Origin: Porphyra umbilicalis
Lineage: Eukaryota; Rhodophyta; Bangiophyceae; Bangiales; Bangiaceae
NCBI GenBank assembly: GCA_002049455.2
Contig: KV918915.1
Coordinates: forward strand, 62,001 to 126,000
Length of the DNA: 64,000 nt
Direction of reading: 5' to 3'
Under the pieces are notes generated by a model, which had not been told where the DNA came from, searched no databases, and was given only the letters and a program-made list of their open reading frames with translations. Both the position numbers and the translations under genes were made by a program. Shown piece by piece: positions 24,460 through 35,654 of this stretch. Positions within the stretch are counted from its first letter, which is position 1. Each line of letters opens with the position of its first letter.

Positions 24460-24960
24460 GGCACGCGGGGGGGGGGGGGGCGGGAGGGGGGGCGCGGGGG
24501 GGGGGGTGGGCGTGGCGCTGGGGGAGGGGGGGGGCGGGGGCGTCGGGGGTGGGAGTGGTCCGGGTGTGGCGGGATGAGTGGCCTGGACGTGGGGGGGAGT
24601 GGGCCCCTGTTGTGCCCCCCGCTCTTATGTGGAGTGGGGGGTAGGCGGTGGGCGACGGCCGCGCATGAGCACTGTGCACCTGGGAGGGGGGCTCGGGCAG
24701 GCGGTGGGCAGTGTGGCGTGCGGGGCAGGCACGGGCGCCCGGCGGGAGCTGTGGCCGCAGGCCCCCCCAGTGCTCCAGCCACAACGCGCTCTGGCGACAC
24801 AGCCAGTGCCGCCGCCCCCCGCGAAATGGCTGCCTGGCATTGCCCTCAGCGCCGCCCCCCCCAGCGTAACGGCTGCCTGGCATTGCCCAGCTCCCCCCCC
24901 CCCGCGAAACGGCTGCCTGGCATTGCCCGCAGCGCCACCGTAAGCTCGCGCCATTGCCGG
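24460..24960. repeat. G-rich block and 3-copy AACGGCTGCCTGGCATTGCC repeat
   Basis: 24468-24560 is a strongly G-rich stretch with many runs of four or more G (potential G-quadruplex, and assembly-prone). 24822-24945 carries three copies of a unit around (A)ACGGCTGCCTGGCATTGCC, each preceded by a C-rich run. It lies upstream of the hAT transposase and may be its subterminal region. Confidence 0.6.
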
Positions 24961-26078
24961 TGACAAGGTAGATCGCCAGGCGAAACGGTCGGAATAAATT
25001 TTGATATATATTGGAACGTGGAGCCCATAAGTCTTCCACAAATTCTTACTATAACTATACTGTCAGCCTTTCTATAATTATACTGAAATGAAACCTTCAG
25101 CGGATGAGTACACCGTAAACTTGCGACCCTGCACAGTACGGACATCGGGCCCCAGTACGCGCCAGTACCCCCCTAGGGTTGCACACGACGCCCCTATTTG
25201 GGGGGCGCCAGGGGCGCGCGACGGATAAGACGCCTTACTGACGCCCCATTAGGCAGCCTAAACGCCCCAACGACGCCCCAAGTAGCACCCTACGTATTCA
25301 TCATAAGATCAAAGTGGCACCCACACTGTGCACTCATATGTCATTTTCTGTTTCAAGACTGGGTGCCTGTCCCCAACCAAGGTGCACAGCCGCCACCTGC
25401 TGAATCTTGTAGACCCCCGGAAGTCTTTCTCTTCGCGACGCCTTCCTGACTCCCTTTTGAGTTGGGGCGTTAGGGGCGCACGACGCCCAAATGACGCCCT
25501 GGTGACGCCCTTAATGACGCCCTTAACGACGCCCTGGGCGTTCTGAGCATCCCTACCCCCCAAGTAGGGTGGTACACATTCCCGGCGATGTCGTGCGTGT
25601 CTTGCATCAGAAATTGGTCAGAGCCAGTTCCGGATCGGCAGAGACGGCGCGATTCTTGTAGGACAGAGAAACACCGAGGTATATCTCAGCGCTACAAGAT
25701 ACTTTGGGCGCCTACTTGTTTCCCCTTGAGTACCCATGCCACGGAGACCAGTTCTGTTTACTTCTCATGGTTAAAAAAAAAGTCTAGAACAGCAGGAAGA
25801 ACCCTTTCCTCATGCGCCTAAATGCATGGAATAGACCTTTAGACGTGCGCACGTCTGCTTGTTGGGCGGCTGTGGGTGCCCGCCACGGCGTCGCCGTGTG
25901 TCGGGAGCAACCAAGTTGAGGCACAGCACTTCACCAGGCCGCCGCGACGCGGGCTGTGCTTGCTTGGTCAGGATGCCGGCGTGATGGTCCCTCGAGCAAC
26001 GGGATGGATGGTAACGACCAGCGGCCATGTAAAACAAGCGCCCGAAAGCGTCGCCCTCGACAACGGATCGCCACCACA
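24961..26078. other. Intergenic region, no gene recognised
   Basis: It holds the dispersed repeat at 25208-25292 and a second GACGCCC-rich block at 25465-25560. No coding region is recognised. Confidence 0.5.
25208..25292 (-). repeat. Dispersed 80-bp repeat, copy 2
   Basis: Inverted counterpart of 5101-5180. The surrounding 25180-25560 region repeats GACGCCC/GGGCGTC many times and ends with CCCCCCAAGTAGGG at about 25560. That end may pair with TTTGGGGGGCG near 25200 as imperfect terminal repeats of a roughly 380-bp MITE. Confidence 0.55.
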
Positions 26079-26160
26079 CACAATGTTGAAACACACAAAA
26101 CAATGTTGAAACAAACAACATTGCAACACACAAACAATGTTGAAACACACAAACATAGAG
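26079..26160. repeat. Short tandem repeat downstream of UTP10
   Basis: Four imperfect copies of ACAATGTTGAAACACACAA with interleaved CA repeats, 70-150 bases beyond the UTP10 stop. They may fall in the 3' UTR. Confidence 0.8.
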
Positions 26161-26232
26161 TCACACACCACACACACGGTCGGGATGAAGAGGGAGCAGG
26201 ACCCACCCCGTCCCCCCCCCCACACCCTCACC

Positions 26233-29200
26233 TCACTTGAGCAGCTCGGGCATGATCGGCTCGCCAACAATCCGCTCCCACACGGCAACGATCGCGCGCC
26301 CCGCCGTCTCCACCCCTTCATCCCCGTCGACCACCACCTCGGCGAGCGCCTGCATACTCTCGGGCAACAGCGGCAGCGCCTCTTCGGCCGCAGCGGTAAC
26401 CACCCGCGCAGCCGCGTAGGCAGCGCCGCGGCGCACCGCCGCACCCGCGCCGCCCTCGCCCGTGGCGAGCGCGAGCGTCGAATGCAGGGCGGCCGCCAGC
26501 CGCGACCGCCCGACGGCCGCGGGGACGCCGAGGGAGGAGACGCAGCCCCGAACGTCCGCGACCAGCGTGCGGCGGACGAGGGCGACAAGCGCGTCGGTAG
26601 CGGCAGACCGCGAGTCGACGGCGGGCGGCGTGCCCTCGGCCGGCGCCGCTGACGGCGCGACCGCCTTGTGGCCGAGCGCCCCCGTGAGGGTGATGAGGAT
26701 GTTGCGGAAGGTGGCGTCGGTCAGCGACGCGACCGCGGGGAGGGCGAGCCACGCGGTCAAGCCAGCGGCGGCCGCAAAGTAGCGGTCGCGGGCGGCCGCG
26801 CGGAGGTGGTCGGCGCGCGTGGCGGGCGGCGCTGAGGAGGCTGCCGACGAGCCGCCGTCGCGCCCGCGCTTGCGGCTGCGGCCCGCCGCCGTGGCGGGGG
26901 TGGCCGCCGGTGGCGGCGGCGGCGGCGGCACGGACAGCCCGTCAAGCGTGCCGTCGAGGGTCATCGCAAAGGAGGGCGCGTACAAGTCGCGCAGCGTGCC
27001 GAGGAGCGTCACGTCGACGCGCGCGAGCGCCGCCGACCGCAGCAGCATCAACGTGGCGGCGGCGGCTCGCTCGTCATCCCCAACGTCGTCAGCGCCATAC
27101 GAGTCTGCGTCGCTGCCGCTCTCCTCCCCGTCACTGCCGCTCTCCTCCATCTCCTCCGACCCGCTGCCGTCGTCGTCACCGTCGCTGCCCCCGCCTTGGC
27201 CGCCTTGTTCGTCGCTGTCGCCGTTGTCCCTTGTGTTGCCGTCGCTGTCACTGTCGCTGCCCCCGCCTTGGCCGCCTTGTTCGTCGCTGTCACCGTTGTC
27301 CCTTTCGTTGCCGTCGCTGTCGTCGTTGTCCCCTTTGTTGCTGCCGCTGTCGCTCGAGTCCTCCCCCTCCTCTTCCGCCGTGTGCCCCCGCCACGTGACC
27401 AGGCGCTCGTGCAGCGTCACAAACTCGGCTTCGGGCATCCGCAGGGCGACGGCGGTGAAGAGGTTCGACGCGGCCACCTCGGCCGCCACCACGTCTGCCG
27501 TCAGCGCGGGCGTCGCGGGAGGCCCGTCGCCGTCCCCGACTGTGGCGGCGCCTCGCGCCGCCGCCGCCACCGGCGCGGCCGCCGCCGCCGCCGCCGCCGC
27601 CATCGCGGCCTCTGCCCGCGCGTCGAGAGTGGCGAGCGCGAGCGTCACCGCCGGCACACGCACCATCCGGGTGTCACGGCGGCCGGCAGTGCTCACGGCA
27701 ATCGCCGCAGCCGTCGCTGCGAGCGTCAACCCGCGAGGCCCCACCGCCCCGCCCCCGCCCGTCGTCGCGCCGAGCGCGGTCATGAGCGTCTTCGGCGGCA
27801 GCGCGTCGGCCACGTCGACGAGTAGGTCCGCGACAGACGTATCTCTGGCGGTGGCGGCGCCGCCCGGGGCACCCACAGCCGCGTCGGCTTGCGCAATGGC
27901 CGCACCGGCGAGAGCCACCACCACATCGGCGGGCACAAACGCTCCGAGCTTGACCACCACCCCGCGCACCACCGATGCCCCCGCCGCTCGCACCGTCAGC
28001 GGCGCGTCGACCGACGCGACGCACCGCACCGCCGCATCCGAGGCGGCAGCGACGAGCGGCATCGCCGCGCCGCCGAGCACGTCGACCGCCGTCACGAGGC
28101 CGAGCAGCGCCGACGCGACCGCGGTGGCAGCGTCCGCGTCAGTGGCGGCCCAAGGGTAGTCGACGCCGGCGGGTGGCACCGCAGCCGCGAGAGGCAGCAG
28201 CGCGTCGGCTGCGGCGAGCGCGCCGCCGGGGTCGTACCGGCCGACCGCGCGGAGGAGCATGTCGAGCGTCGTCACCGCCTGGTGGCGGAGGTCTGCGAGG
28301 CGACCTCGGCGGCGGTCACCGCCAGAGAAGTTGCCATGCGACTCGGCGCAGTCAGACGAAGTGTCGGACGGGCCAGAGTCGTCGACGGCAATCACCCCAT
28401 CCTCGTGGTACTTGGCAGCGCCGTCGTCGGCAGCCCCGGCGGCCGCCTCCGACATTTCCGCCACCGCCGCCGCCGCGTCGAGGTGCGGCAGCCGGTCGAG
28501 CGCGGCCCCAACGTCCACCACCACACCCGCCACGGCCGGCAGGAGCGCGCTCGCAAAGCGGCGGCGCACCGCCCGGTCGCCATCCCCCCCCTCCCCCCCC
28601 CCCCTGAGCGCCGCCGAGTGACCAGCCGCGCGTTGAGCGCTTCGAGCGCTTGGCCGCCGACCCCCGCCGCCGTCGCCACGGCCGCCGCCGACGGCACGCC
28701 CTTAAGGGCGGCCATGGCGCGCCCGAGGCACCGCCCGAGGGCGGCAGCGAGGAGCCCCGCCGGGAGGAGGGCGACGAGCGTGCCGACGGCTGACTCGGCG
28801 GCGCCACCGCCGGCCGAGCCGCCCGCCGCCGAGCGGAGGAGGGCATCGAGGAGGGCGTCGACGGCGGCCGCGTTGGCGGCCGCGTCGGGGAGCCACGCCA
28901 CGGCCCCGCCGTCGCCCGTTGAGACCACCGGCGCCGCGTCGCCGTTGTCAACGTCAGACCCGTCTGCGGCATTGGCGCCGTCACCGCCCGCGCCCGGCCG
29001 CCCCACGTCGACGAGCGCAGCGACAAACGCGTCGGATGCCATATGCACCGACGCGAGCGCCACGGCCGACGAATCGTACGGCTCGGCGAGGAGAGAGGCG
29101 AGGCACCACATGGCCGCCGCCGGCGCGACGGCGGCGGTGAGGAGGTCACTCGCCTCGGCCGCGCCGTCACGGCCGTCTGCTTGCGACGCCAGCACCGCCG

Positions 29201-31708
29201 CCGCCGCAGCCGCAACCGCCCCCGCCACCGACCCCGCGTCGACCGTCGCGACGCCGTCGGGGCCGACGCTGCAGCCGCTGAGGTGAGCGACCGCCCGCAC
29301 CGCCGTCGGGCGGTCCAATACGGGCGGCCGCAAGTTGCGCCCCGGTGCCGTCCCGTCAACGGCCGCCATCAGGGCGCCCACAATCCCGCGCACCGCCGCC
29401 GACGCCGCGTCCAGGCGCGCGCCGACTGCCTTGTGCGCCCCGATGGCCGCAATGGTGGCTGACGTGGCGGCGGCGCGGGGCGTCGCGCCCCCCCCCGCGA
29501 GCGCGGCGGGGAGGACAGCGGCGAGCGTCGCGCGCCGCGCGGCCGCCGCCGGCACCGCCGCGGCGGCGCGGATGGCGGGGAGGGCCGTCTTGGGGGGGAG
29601 GGCGCCCGCGGCCGCGTGGCGGACGAGGAGATGGAGGCCCGCGCGGCGCATCGCGTCGGCAACGTCGGGGTCAGCGTCGACGCGCAGCGCGGCGGCGGCA
29701 GTCGGGGGTTCGGCCTCGGGGCGGGGCCGCTTGGTGCGTCCGCGGCGGCGGCGGTCGTCCATGGACTCGTCGCCTTCCTCCTCATCATCGTTGTCCTCCT
29801 CCTCATCGTCGTTGTCCTCCTCCTCATCGTCGTTGTCCTCCTCCTCATCGTCGTTGTCCTCCTCCTCATCGTCGTTGTCCTCCTCCTCATCGTCGTTGTC
29901 TTCCTCCTTATCGTCGTTGTCCTTCTCATGGTCCCCTGCGTCGCTGCCACCGCTGCTCTCGCCGCCATCGTCGACGTTGCCATCGTCAGCGTCTGCCTCC
30001 TCCTCGTCGGGCGAAAGGAGGGCGAGCGTCATCTCGACGTGACGCTCCCGCGCCGTCTCGACCGCGGCAGCGTCCCGATGCCCGGCCGAGTCATCGCCCG
30101 TCGCCCCGACGGCTTCCCCCCCCGGCAGCCGCCGCGCAATCGCGCCCGCCGCCAGCTGCACAGCCAAGGCGCGGGACGGGGCTGGCATGCCCGACGCGGC
30201 GCGCGCGCGCGACGCCGCCAACACGTCGTAGAGGGTGTCGGTGAGCGCGCCGCCGCCGACCGCGTCGAGCACGGGGCCCGCGAGGAGGGCGAGGGTGGCG
30301 AGCGCAGCGGCCGCCGTGGTCGCCTCGTTGTCACCGCCGCCGCCGCCGCCGTCGGTGCTGCCACGCCCATTGGTGCTGCCGGCGGCGGCGCCGTCGGCAC
30401 GCGCGCGCTTGCGGGAGCCCCGGTGCGAGGCGCCCCCCACCCCGTGGCCGCCCGCCTCGGCCGCCGCCGCTGCCGCCGGCAGCAGCGGGCCGAGGAGGCC
30501 GACCACCTCGGCCGCCCCCGCGACGCGGCCCATCGCCTCGACGGCGACAGGGACACCCCCCTTGGACGCGGCGGTCGCCAGCCCCGCCAACAGCGCCCGC
30601 CGCCCGCCACCCGCGGGCGTCAAGCCGCCCGGCGCAAGCATCGCGGCCGCCGCCGCCACGGCCGGCTTCCACCCGCCCGCTGCCAGGCGCGCCACGGCCG
30701 CCGCGGCCGCGGCAGAGGCGGCCACCGACGGGGCGGCGGGCGGCGCCCCCGCGCGCGCGTCGGGCGACGCCCAGGCGGCGAGCGCGCCTGCCGCCGCCGC
30801 CGCGGACGTGGCCGCCACCGTCGCCGTGTCACCCGCCAGCGGCGACCGCGTATCGGCACCCCCGCCGCGGCCGCCGCTGCCGCCGCCGCTGCCGTCGCGC
30901 GCCCGCCGGCCCGCCGCGTAGGCGTCGAGCACCGCGGCGGCAGCGGCCACGCCCGCGTCGTCCACCGACGCCCGCGCAAGCACCGGCCACAGGCGGGAGG
31001 AGGCGCGCCACGCGACAGCGACGGCCGCCGCGTCGGCGGTCGCGTCAGTGGCGCCGGCCGCCGCGCGGCGGGCGGCGGCGGCAAACGCGGCGGTGACGGC
31101 GCCGCGCAGATGGACGGGCGCCAGTGCGGCAGTGCGGGCGGCCTTGGCCGCCTTTCCCCCACCGCCGGCGGCGGCAAACGATGCCAGCGCCACCAGCGGC
31201 GCCCGCCACGCGCGGTCCATGGGCAGCCACACGCGCCGGGCGGTGAGCGCCGCCGCAACGGCCGTCGCGGCACGCCGGTCGCCCGCGTCGCGGGCGCCTG
31301 CCGCGACAATCGTCGCCACGACAAGCGCTTCACCGGCGGCCGTGTCGGCATTCGCCGGGGAGGGGGGCAGCGCCCCCACCACTGCCGCGGCGGCGGCCAG
31401 GTGAAAGGCCACGCCGCCGCTGTAGCTGCCGCTGTCGCTGCCGCCGACACCGCCGCTGCCGCCGCCGCCACCACCACCGCCGCCACCACCGCCTGCCGGG
31501 GCGGCGCCGATCGACGACCGCGCCAAGTCGCCCACCACCCCCGCTACCGCGAGCCCGCGGGCGGCAGCGACAAAGCGGACGACCGCAACCGTCGGTGTGA
31601 CCGTCGCGGCGGGCAGGCGCCCACTCCGCCGCACGAACCGCCGCGTGGCAGACGCGACCGCGACCAACGATCGGTCGGCCAACTCCCCGGCGACAGCCGC
31701 AAAGGCCA

Positions 31709-31739
<31 letters not shown>

Positions 31740-34321
31740 CGCGTTCGCCGACGTGCCCGACGGCGCCTGCGGCACTGGCGGCGCCAGCGAGGTCGCCGCC
31801 GCCCCCGCGGCGGCTTCGAGCCCAGCCAGCGCCGCGACCGCCGCCGCCACGCGCGCAGCCGCCGGCTCGTCGCGTTTCGCCGCCCGCCACCGACCGTCGG
31901 CGGCGGCCGCCGTCGACGCGCGCCCCGACAGCTCCTCGCCCGTGGCCGTTGACGACGCCACACCCGCGGCGAGCGCGTCGACCAGCGCCGCGCACGGGGG
32001 CACGCCCTCCTCGGCCGCCACGGTGGCGAGGAGTAACTGCTGCCACGCGGCCGCGTCGGTCGCCACTGCCACCCCGCCGTCGCCCCCAGCGTCTCGATCC
32101 CCACTGGCGGCGGGCGCAATGCGCGTCAGCACCCCCACAAACCGGTCGGCGGCGGCCGGCTCGCGGGCTGCCTCGCGCCACGCGGCGCCGACTGCCGCGG
32201 CGAGCAACAACGGCCAGTCCTTGACCTCCTCTTCCACTTGGCGGCCGACGGCGGCCACCTCGTCCGAGCCACCCCCCGACGCCCCATCGACGGCCGGCAG
32301 CAGGCGCTCACACGCCCGCAACGCCGCAACAACCGCCCCGAGGGCGCCCCCGTCGTCGGCCGGCCGCGCCGCCACAAGGGCCTTGACTGCCGCTTGCCGC
32401 ACCTCCACCTCCGATGCCTTCCGGCGCTTGGCGGGGGGCGCGGCGCCGGCGGTGCGCAGGAGCGCCGCGACCGACGCGTCCGCCACAGACGGCACGCTGA
32501 CGAGGCGGCCGAGGAGAGCAATGGTGGCCGCGGCGGTCGCCGCCGCCGCCTCGACGGCGGGCGCCGCCGCGCCCGCCGACGACGCGGGGGTGGTGCTCGC
32601 GAACGAGACAGCGGCGGCAGCCGCCACGAGCACCACGCGACGCGCGAGCTCAGGGTCAGACGACGCAGCGACGAGCAACTCGGGGTCGGCCGCCGCCGCC
32701 GTTTTCGCCTCGACCGGCGCATCGCCCGCCGCCAGGGTGGCCAGCAACGCCTCGGCGGCAGCGTTGCCGACGCGGTCCTCCTCAAAGCCGTCGCTGCCGT
32801 CGCCGCCGTCGCCGCCACCGTCACCGTCTTGATCACCGTCCTCGTCGCTCTTGCCGTCTTGGGCGCCGCCCACCGCCGCCGCCGCCGCCGACGCCTCTGC
32901 CCGCCGCCCGCGGGCGGCGGCGCGGCGGCCCGACGCGCTCCCCCCCCCCCCTCACCCCGCAACGCCGCCGCCGCGGCAGCAAGGGTTGTCAGATCCGCCG
33001 CCGGGTCGGACGGGCACAAGACCCGCGCGACCGGCGAGGAGCCGTCTGCCCCCCGCCCCGCGGCCGTGGCCAGCACTGCCACGGCCGCGGCGGCGGCGGC
33101 GCACGCCGCCGGCACGTCGGCCATGGTCGCCGCCCACACTGGGAGCCCACGCAGCACCGCCGGCTCGGTCAGTGCGGCGGCCGTCGACGGGGGCAGTAGC
33201 GCCACGCCGCTGGCGACCGTATCCCCCTCCCCGTCGCCGCCGCCGAGGAGAACGGCGACGCACGCCCACGCGGCGCCCGTCACGCCACAGTCGTTGTCGG
33301 CGCGGCGCGTCGCATAAGCGGCGAGCAGGTTCCCGACAGACGCCACGGCGGCGGGCCGCAGCGCCCCCTCGTCGAGGCCCGACGACGGCTCGTGGGCGGC
33401 GGTGGCGAGGATGACGACCGACGCGATCGCCAAGTCGTCGACCGGTAGCGCCGCCGATGAAGACGACGGCACCGCCGTCGGTGGCCGCGGAGGCCGCGAC
33501 GCCGACACCAGCCCAACGACGCTCGCGATCGAGGCGAGGGCGGCGGCGAGCACCTCACGCCGCGTCGCCACGTCCTCGGCCGGCGCCTCCCGCACGGCAG
33601 AGGCGGCGGCGGCGAGGCGACCGCCCGCGAGCGCGGCGTAGAGCCCCGACAGTGGCCCCGACAAGATGCCCCGCGCCGCCGCCACGCCCACCGCGCCTGC
33701 CACAGCCGCGTGGACGGAGCGCGGGGCGGTCGCGACGAACGTCTCGCGCGGCACGGGCCGCGACTCGGCGGCGGAGCGAGCGAGGAAGCGCCACGACAAT
33801 GCCGACGGGCGGGTGCCGCCGGGGACCTTGGCCGCCGCCGGCGCCCACACCAGCGCGTGCAGCAGGCGCCCGAAGGCGGGGGTAGCCGACCACGGGGCGG
33901 CCGACACGAGGAGCGCGTCGACGTCGGCGGCGACCCCGTACACGTCGACGCGGAGGCCGCGGAGCGTCCACTCGAGCACCTGCTGCGTTGCGTCGATGAG
34001 AAAGTAGGGGCACACGAGGGCGGCGAGCTGCCGCACCGCCCGCGTGACCGCCGCCGCGGCAGGGGGGGTGAGCAGCGATCGGTCGACGGGCACGTCGCGC
34101 TGGTGGGGAGCCAAGTAGAGGCCGTCGGCGAGGCCCCCAATGCGCTCGTCGAGGACGGCCAGCTGCTCGAGGCCGCCGGCGGCCAGCTCTGCGACGTCCC
34201 GCAGAGACTGCGACGCGGCGATGCGGGCGCTGAACAAGAGGCTGGGGGGTGCCGTCGGCCGCCCGGCGGTGAGGCCGCCGCCGCCGTCTCGGACGCGCGC
34301 AAGCTCCGCCGATAAAGACAT
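26233..34321 (-). CDS. UTP10: UTP10/HEATR1, U3 snoRNP small-subunit processome protein
   Basis: Large HEAT-repeat scaffold of the nucleolar small-subunit processome, needed for 18S pre-rRNA processing and, in other eukaryotes, rDNA transcription. The start at 34321 (CCCACC before ATG) gives MSLSAELARVRDG, like the family N terminus. The block VLEWTLRGLRVDVYGVAADV near residue 125 matches the conserved UTP10 segment. The C terminus carries the BP28CT region and ends LLPESMQALAEVVVDGDEGV...GEPIMPELLK, as in the family. Exon 1 is 34321-32956. A 59-nt intron follows, then a long exon to about 28620 and a last exon to 26233. The product is about 2650 residues against 1769 in yeast and 2144 in human; the excess is Ala-rich and acidic low-complexity insertions. 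A frame change at 28580-28625 is unresolved. Composition is extremely GC-rich. Identity is near certain; exact exon edges are not. Confidence 0.93.
28584..28625 (-). other. Frame change in UTP10 at a G run
   Basis: Read on the minus strand, the frame ending ...EALNARL gives way here to the frame beginning RRRFASALLPAV. Between them lie runs of twelve and eight G split by one A. No clean GT-AG pair of ordinary length keeps phase. A 32-nt GT-AG interval (28622-28591) does keep phase but would be exceptionally short. The alternative is a homopolymer length error or a true one-base shift. Confidence 0.6.
29775..29925 (-). repeat. 21-bp tandem repeat coding DDEEEDN in UTP10
   Basis: Seven to eight near-perfect copies of a 21-bp unit encode an acidic tract (DDEEEDN repeated) in the middle of UTP10. 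Length is a multiple of 3, so copy-number change keeps frame. A second acidic repeat, with two copies around DNGDSDEQGGQGGGSD, lies at 27185-27310 in the last exon. Acidic linkers are common in nucleolar proteins. Confidence 0.9.
32897..32955 (-). other. 59-nt spliceosomal intron in UTP10
   Basis: The donor GTGAGG follows exon 1 and the acceptor GGGCAG precedes AGGCGTC. Exon 1 ends in phase 1 (1366 nt) and exon 2 supplies two bases, rebuilding a GAG codon and joining the two long open frames exactly. The intron is almost all G and C and begins with a run of ten or more G. Confidence 0.8.
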
Positions 34322-34588
34322 GGTGGGGCCGGGGGGGGGGGGGGTGGGAGGGCGGAAAGGGAGAACGGCGCCTTTCAACGGTGTGAGAGCCGCGCCGCAG
34401 CGACGGACGCCGGTCCGGGCCGCTGAGTGCCCCAAACGGGGCACACACGCGGAAACGTCGGGTGCGGGAACGAGCAGGTGCGGCGAGAAGCAAAACAGGA
34501 GGGTTGAAAAATGGTGCACGCGGCCCCGCGGTGCGCCGATCTCGGCGGCTGCGCGAGGCCAGCGGCGGAGGTGCCCGCACAGTGCCAA

Positions 34589-34624
<36 letters not shown>

Positions 34625-34850
34625 CGCCGCCGCCGCACCGTGCCAGCTGTGTGGCCGCCGTGCGCTCCGAGACGCGCAAACGGGTCACCGGCGCCGACGG
34701 ATATGCCGACGATCAATTTCTCTGTTCTCGCAGCCGCCGGCCGACGGGAACATGACAAAAGACCCGGACCTCAATCATTTCACCGTGTTCGTTTGCAAAG
34801 TGTATAAACTTCATAGCGAACTAGCAACAGCATCTCCTTAACTATTCATT
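34322..34850 (-). promoter_or_regulatory. UTP10 upstream region
   Basis: This holds the 5' leader and presumably the promoter of UTP10. It includes a run of about 14 G at 34330-34343, a (GGC)n trinucleotide run at 34588-34625, and a TATA-like TTTATACA near 34800-34810 on the minus strand. An upstream ATG near 34755 could open a short uORF. Composition falls sharply from GC-rich to balanced near 34740. The transcription start is not known. Confidence 0.4.
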
Positions 34851-35654
34851 GTCACAACAAAGTTTTGTGCAGTTTGTGATTCACGTCACCTGCCCGGGGT
34901 GCGCCCGTTCGGGCACACCTCCGTTCGGACCACAGTGCCCCCTGCCGGGAGTCGCGCGGCCGTTGGTCGACCACGTGGCAAGCGTAGATGTGGGTTCGAT
35001 GTCCACCGCGGCGTCCCTGCCAAAAACTACGTTCACCACTGTCCGCAAGGGTCACGTCACGCGCGGTCTGACAGGACGCAGTTGAGTCACGGTCATCTTT
35101 CATCCCGGGCAAAGCTACGACAAGTCAGGTCTCTAAAGTACGCTCAAGAGGAGGCGTCCGTCCTACGCACTCGGCTCCTCCCCGCACATACTCGCACAGC
35201 TGGCGCGTGTCTTTCGTCTGCCCGAGCGCCAATGGCCCCCAGCCTAGCGGCCCCACGTTGGGGCTCCCGCCCGATGAGTTCCCTCAAATGCCAGCGCGCC
35301 AGCGTCTCCTGTCGTGTCGCCTTGTGGGTACACGCGCGCTGCCCGACACCCGCGGCTGTCAGTCCTTGCCGGCAGGATCCGCAGGAGAGAGCCTCCCCCG
35401 CAGCCATCCCGGTGGGCGGTGGCGTCCCGTCACGTTCGGCCAGCCACACATGTGGCCGCGCTCGTGCAGCAGCCGAGTGGAGGCGCATCCACAGGACCCC
35501 TACATGCTCTTCCAAATCAACGCTCTTGCACGGGCGCCTCCTTCATTGAGGTCTTGTCATCCGTCCCCATGGCGGCTGCCAACTTGAGGAATCCAACGGT
35601 ACGCAGAGGCAAAGTGAGCGTTTCGGCTGTCTACTGACCCGTGTCCAAGAAAGT
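34851..35654. other. Intergenic region, no gene recognised
   Basis: Between UTP10 and the third copia relic. A GGTTCGAT at about 34993 suggested a tRNA T-arm but no acceptor or D-arm fits. Open frames are short. Confidence 0.5.

Noticed and set aside
26819-31952. Plus-strand ORFs of 446, 465 and 778 codons inside the UTP10 region
   Set aside because: They are Ala/Arg/Pro-rich shadows antiparallel to UTP10, whose minus-strand product carries the conserved N- and C-terminal family motifs.
34980-35010. tRNA suggested by GGTTCGAT
   Set aside because: No acceptor stem, D-arm or A-box fits on either side.
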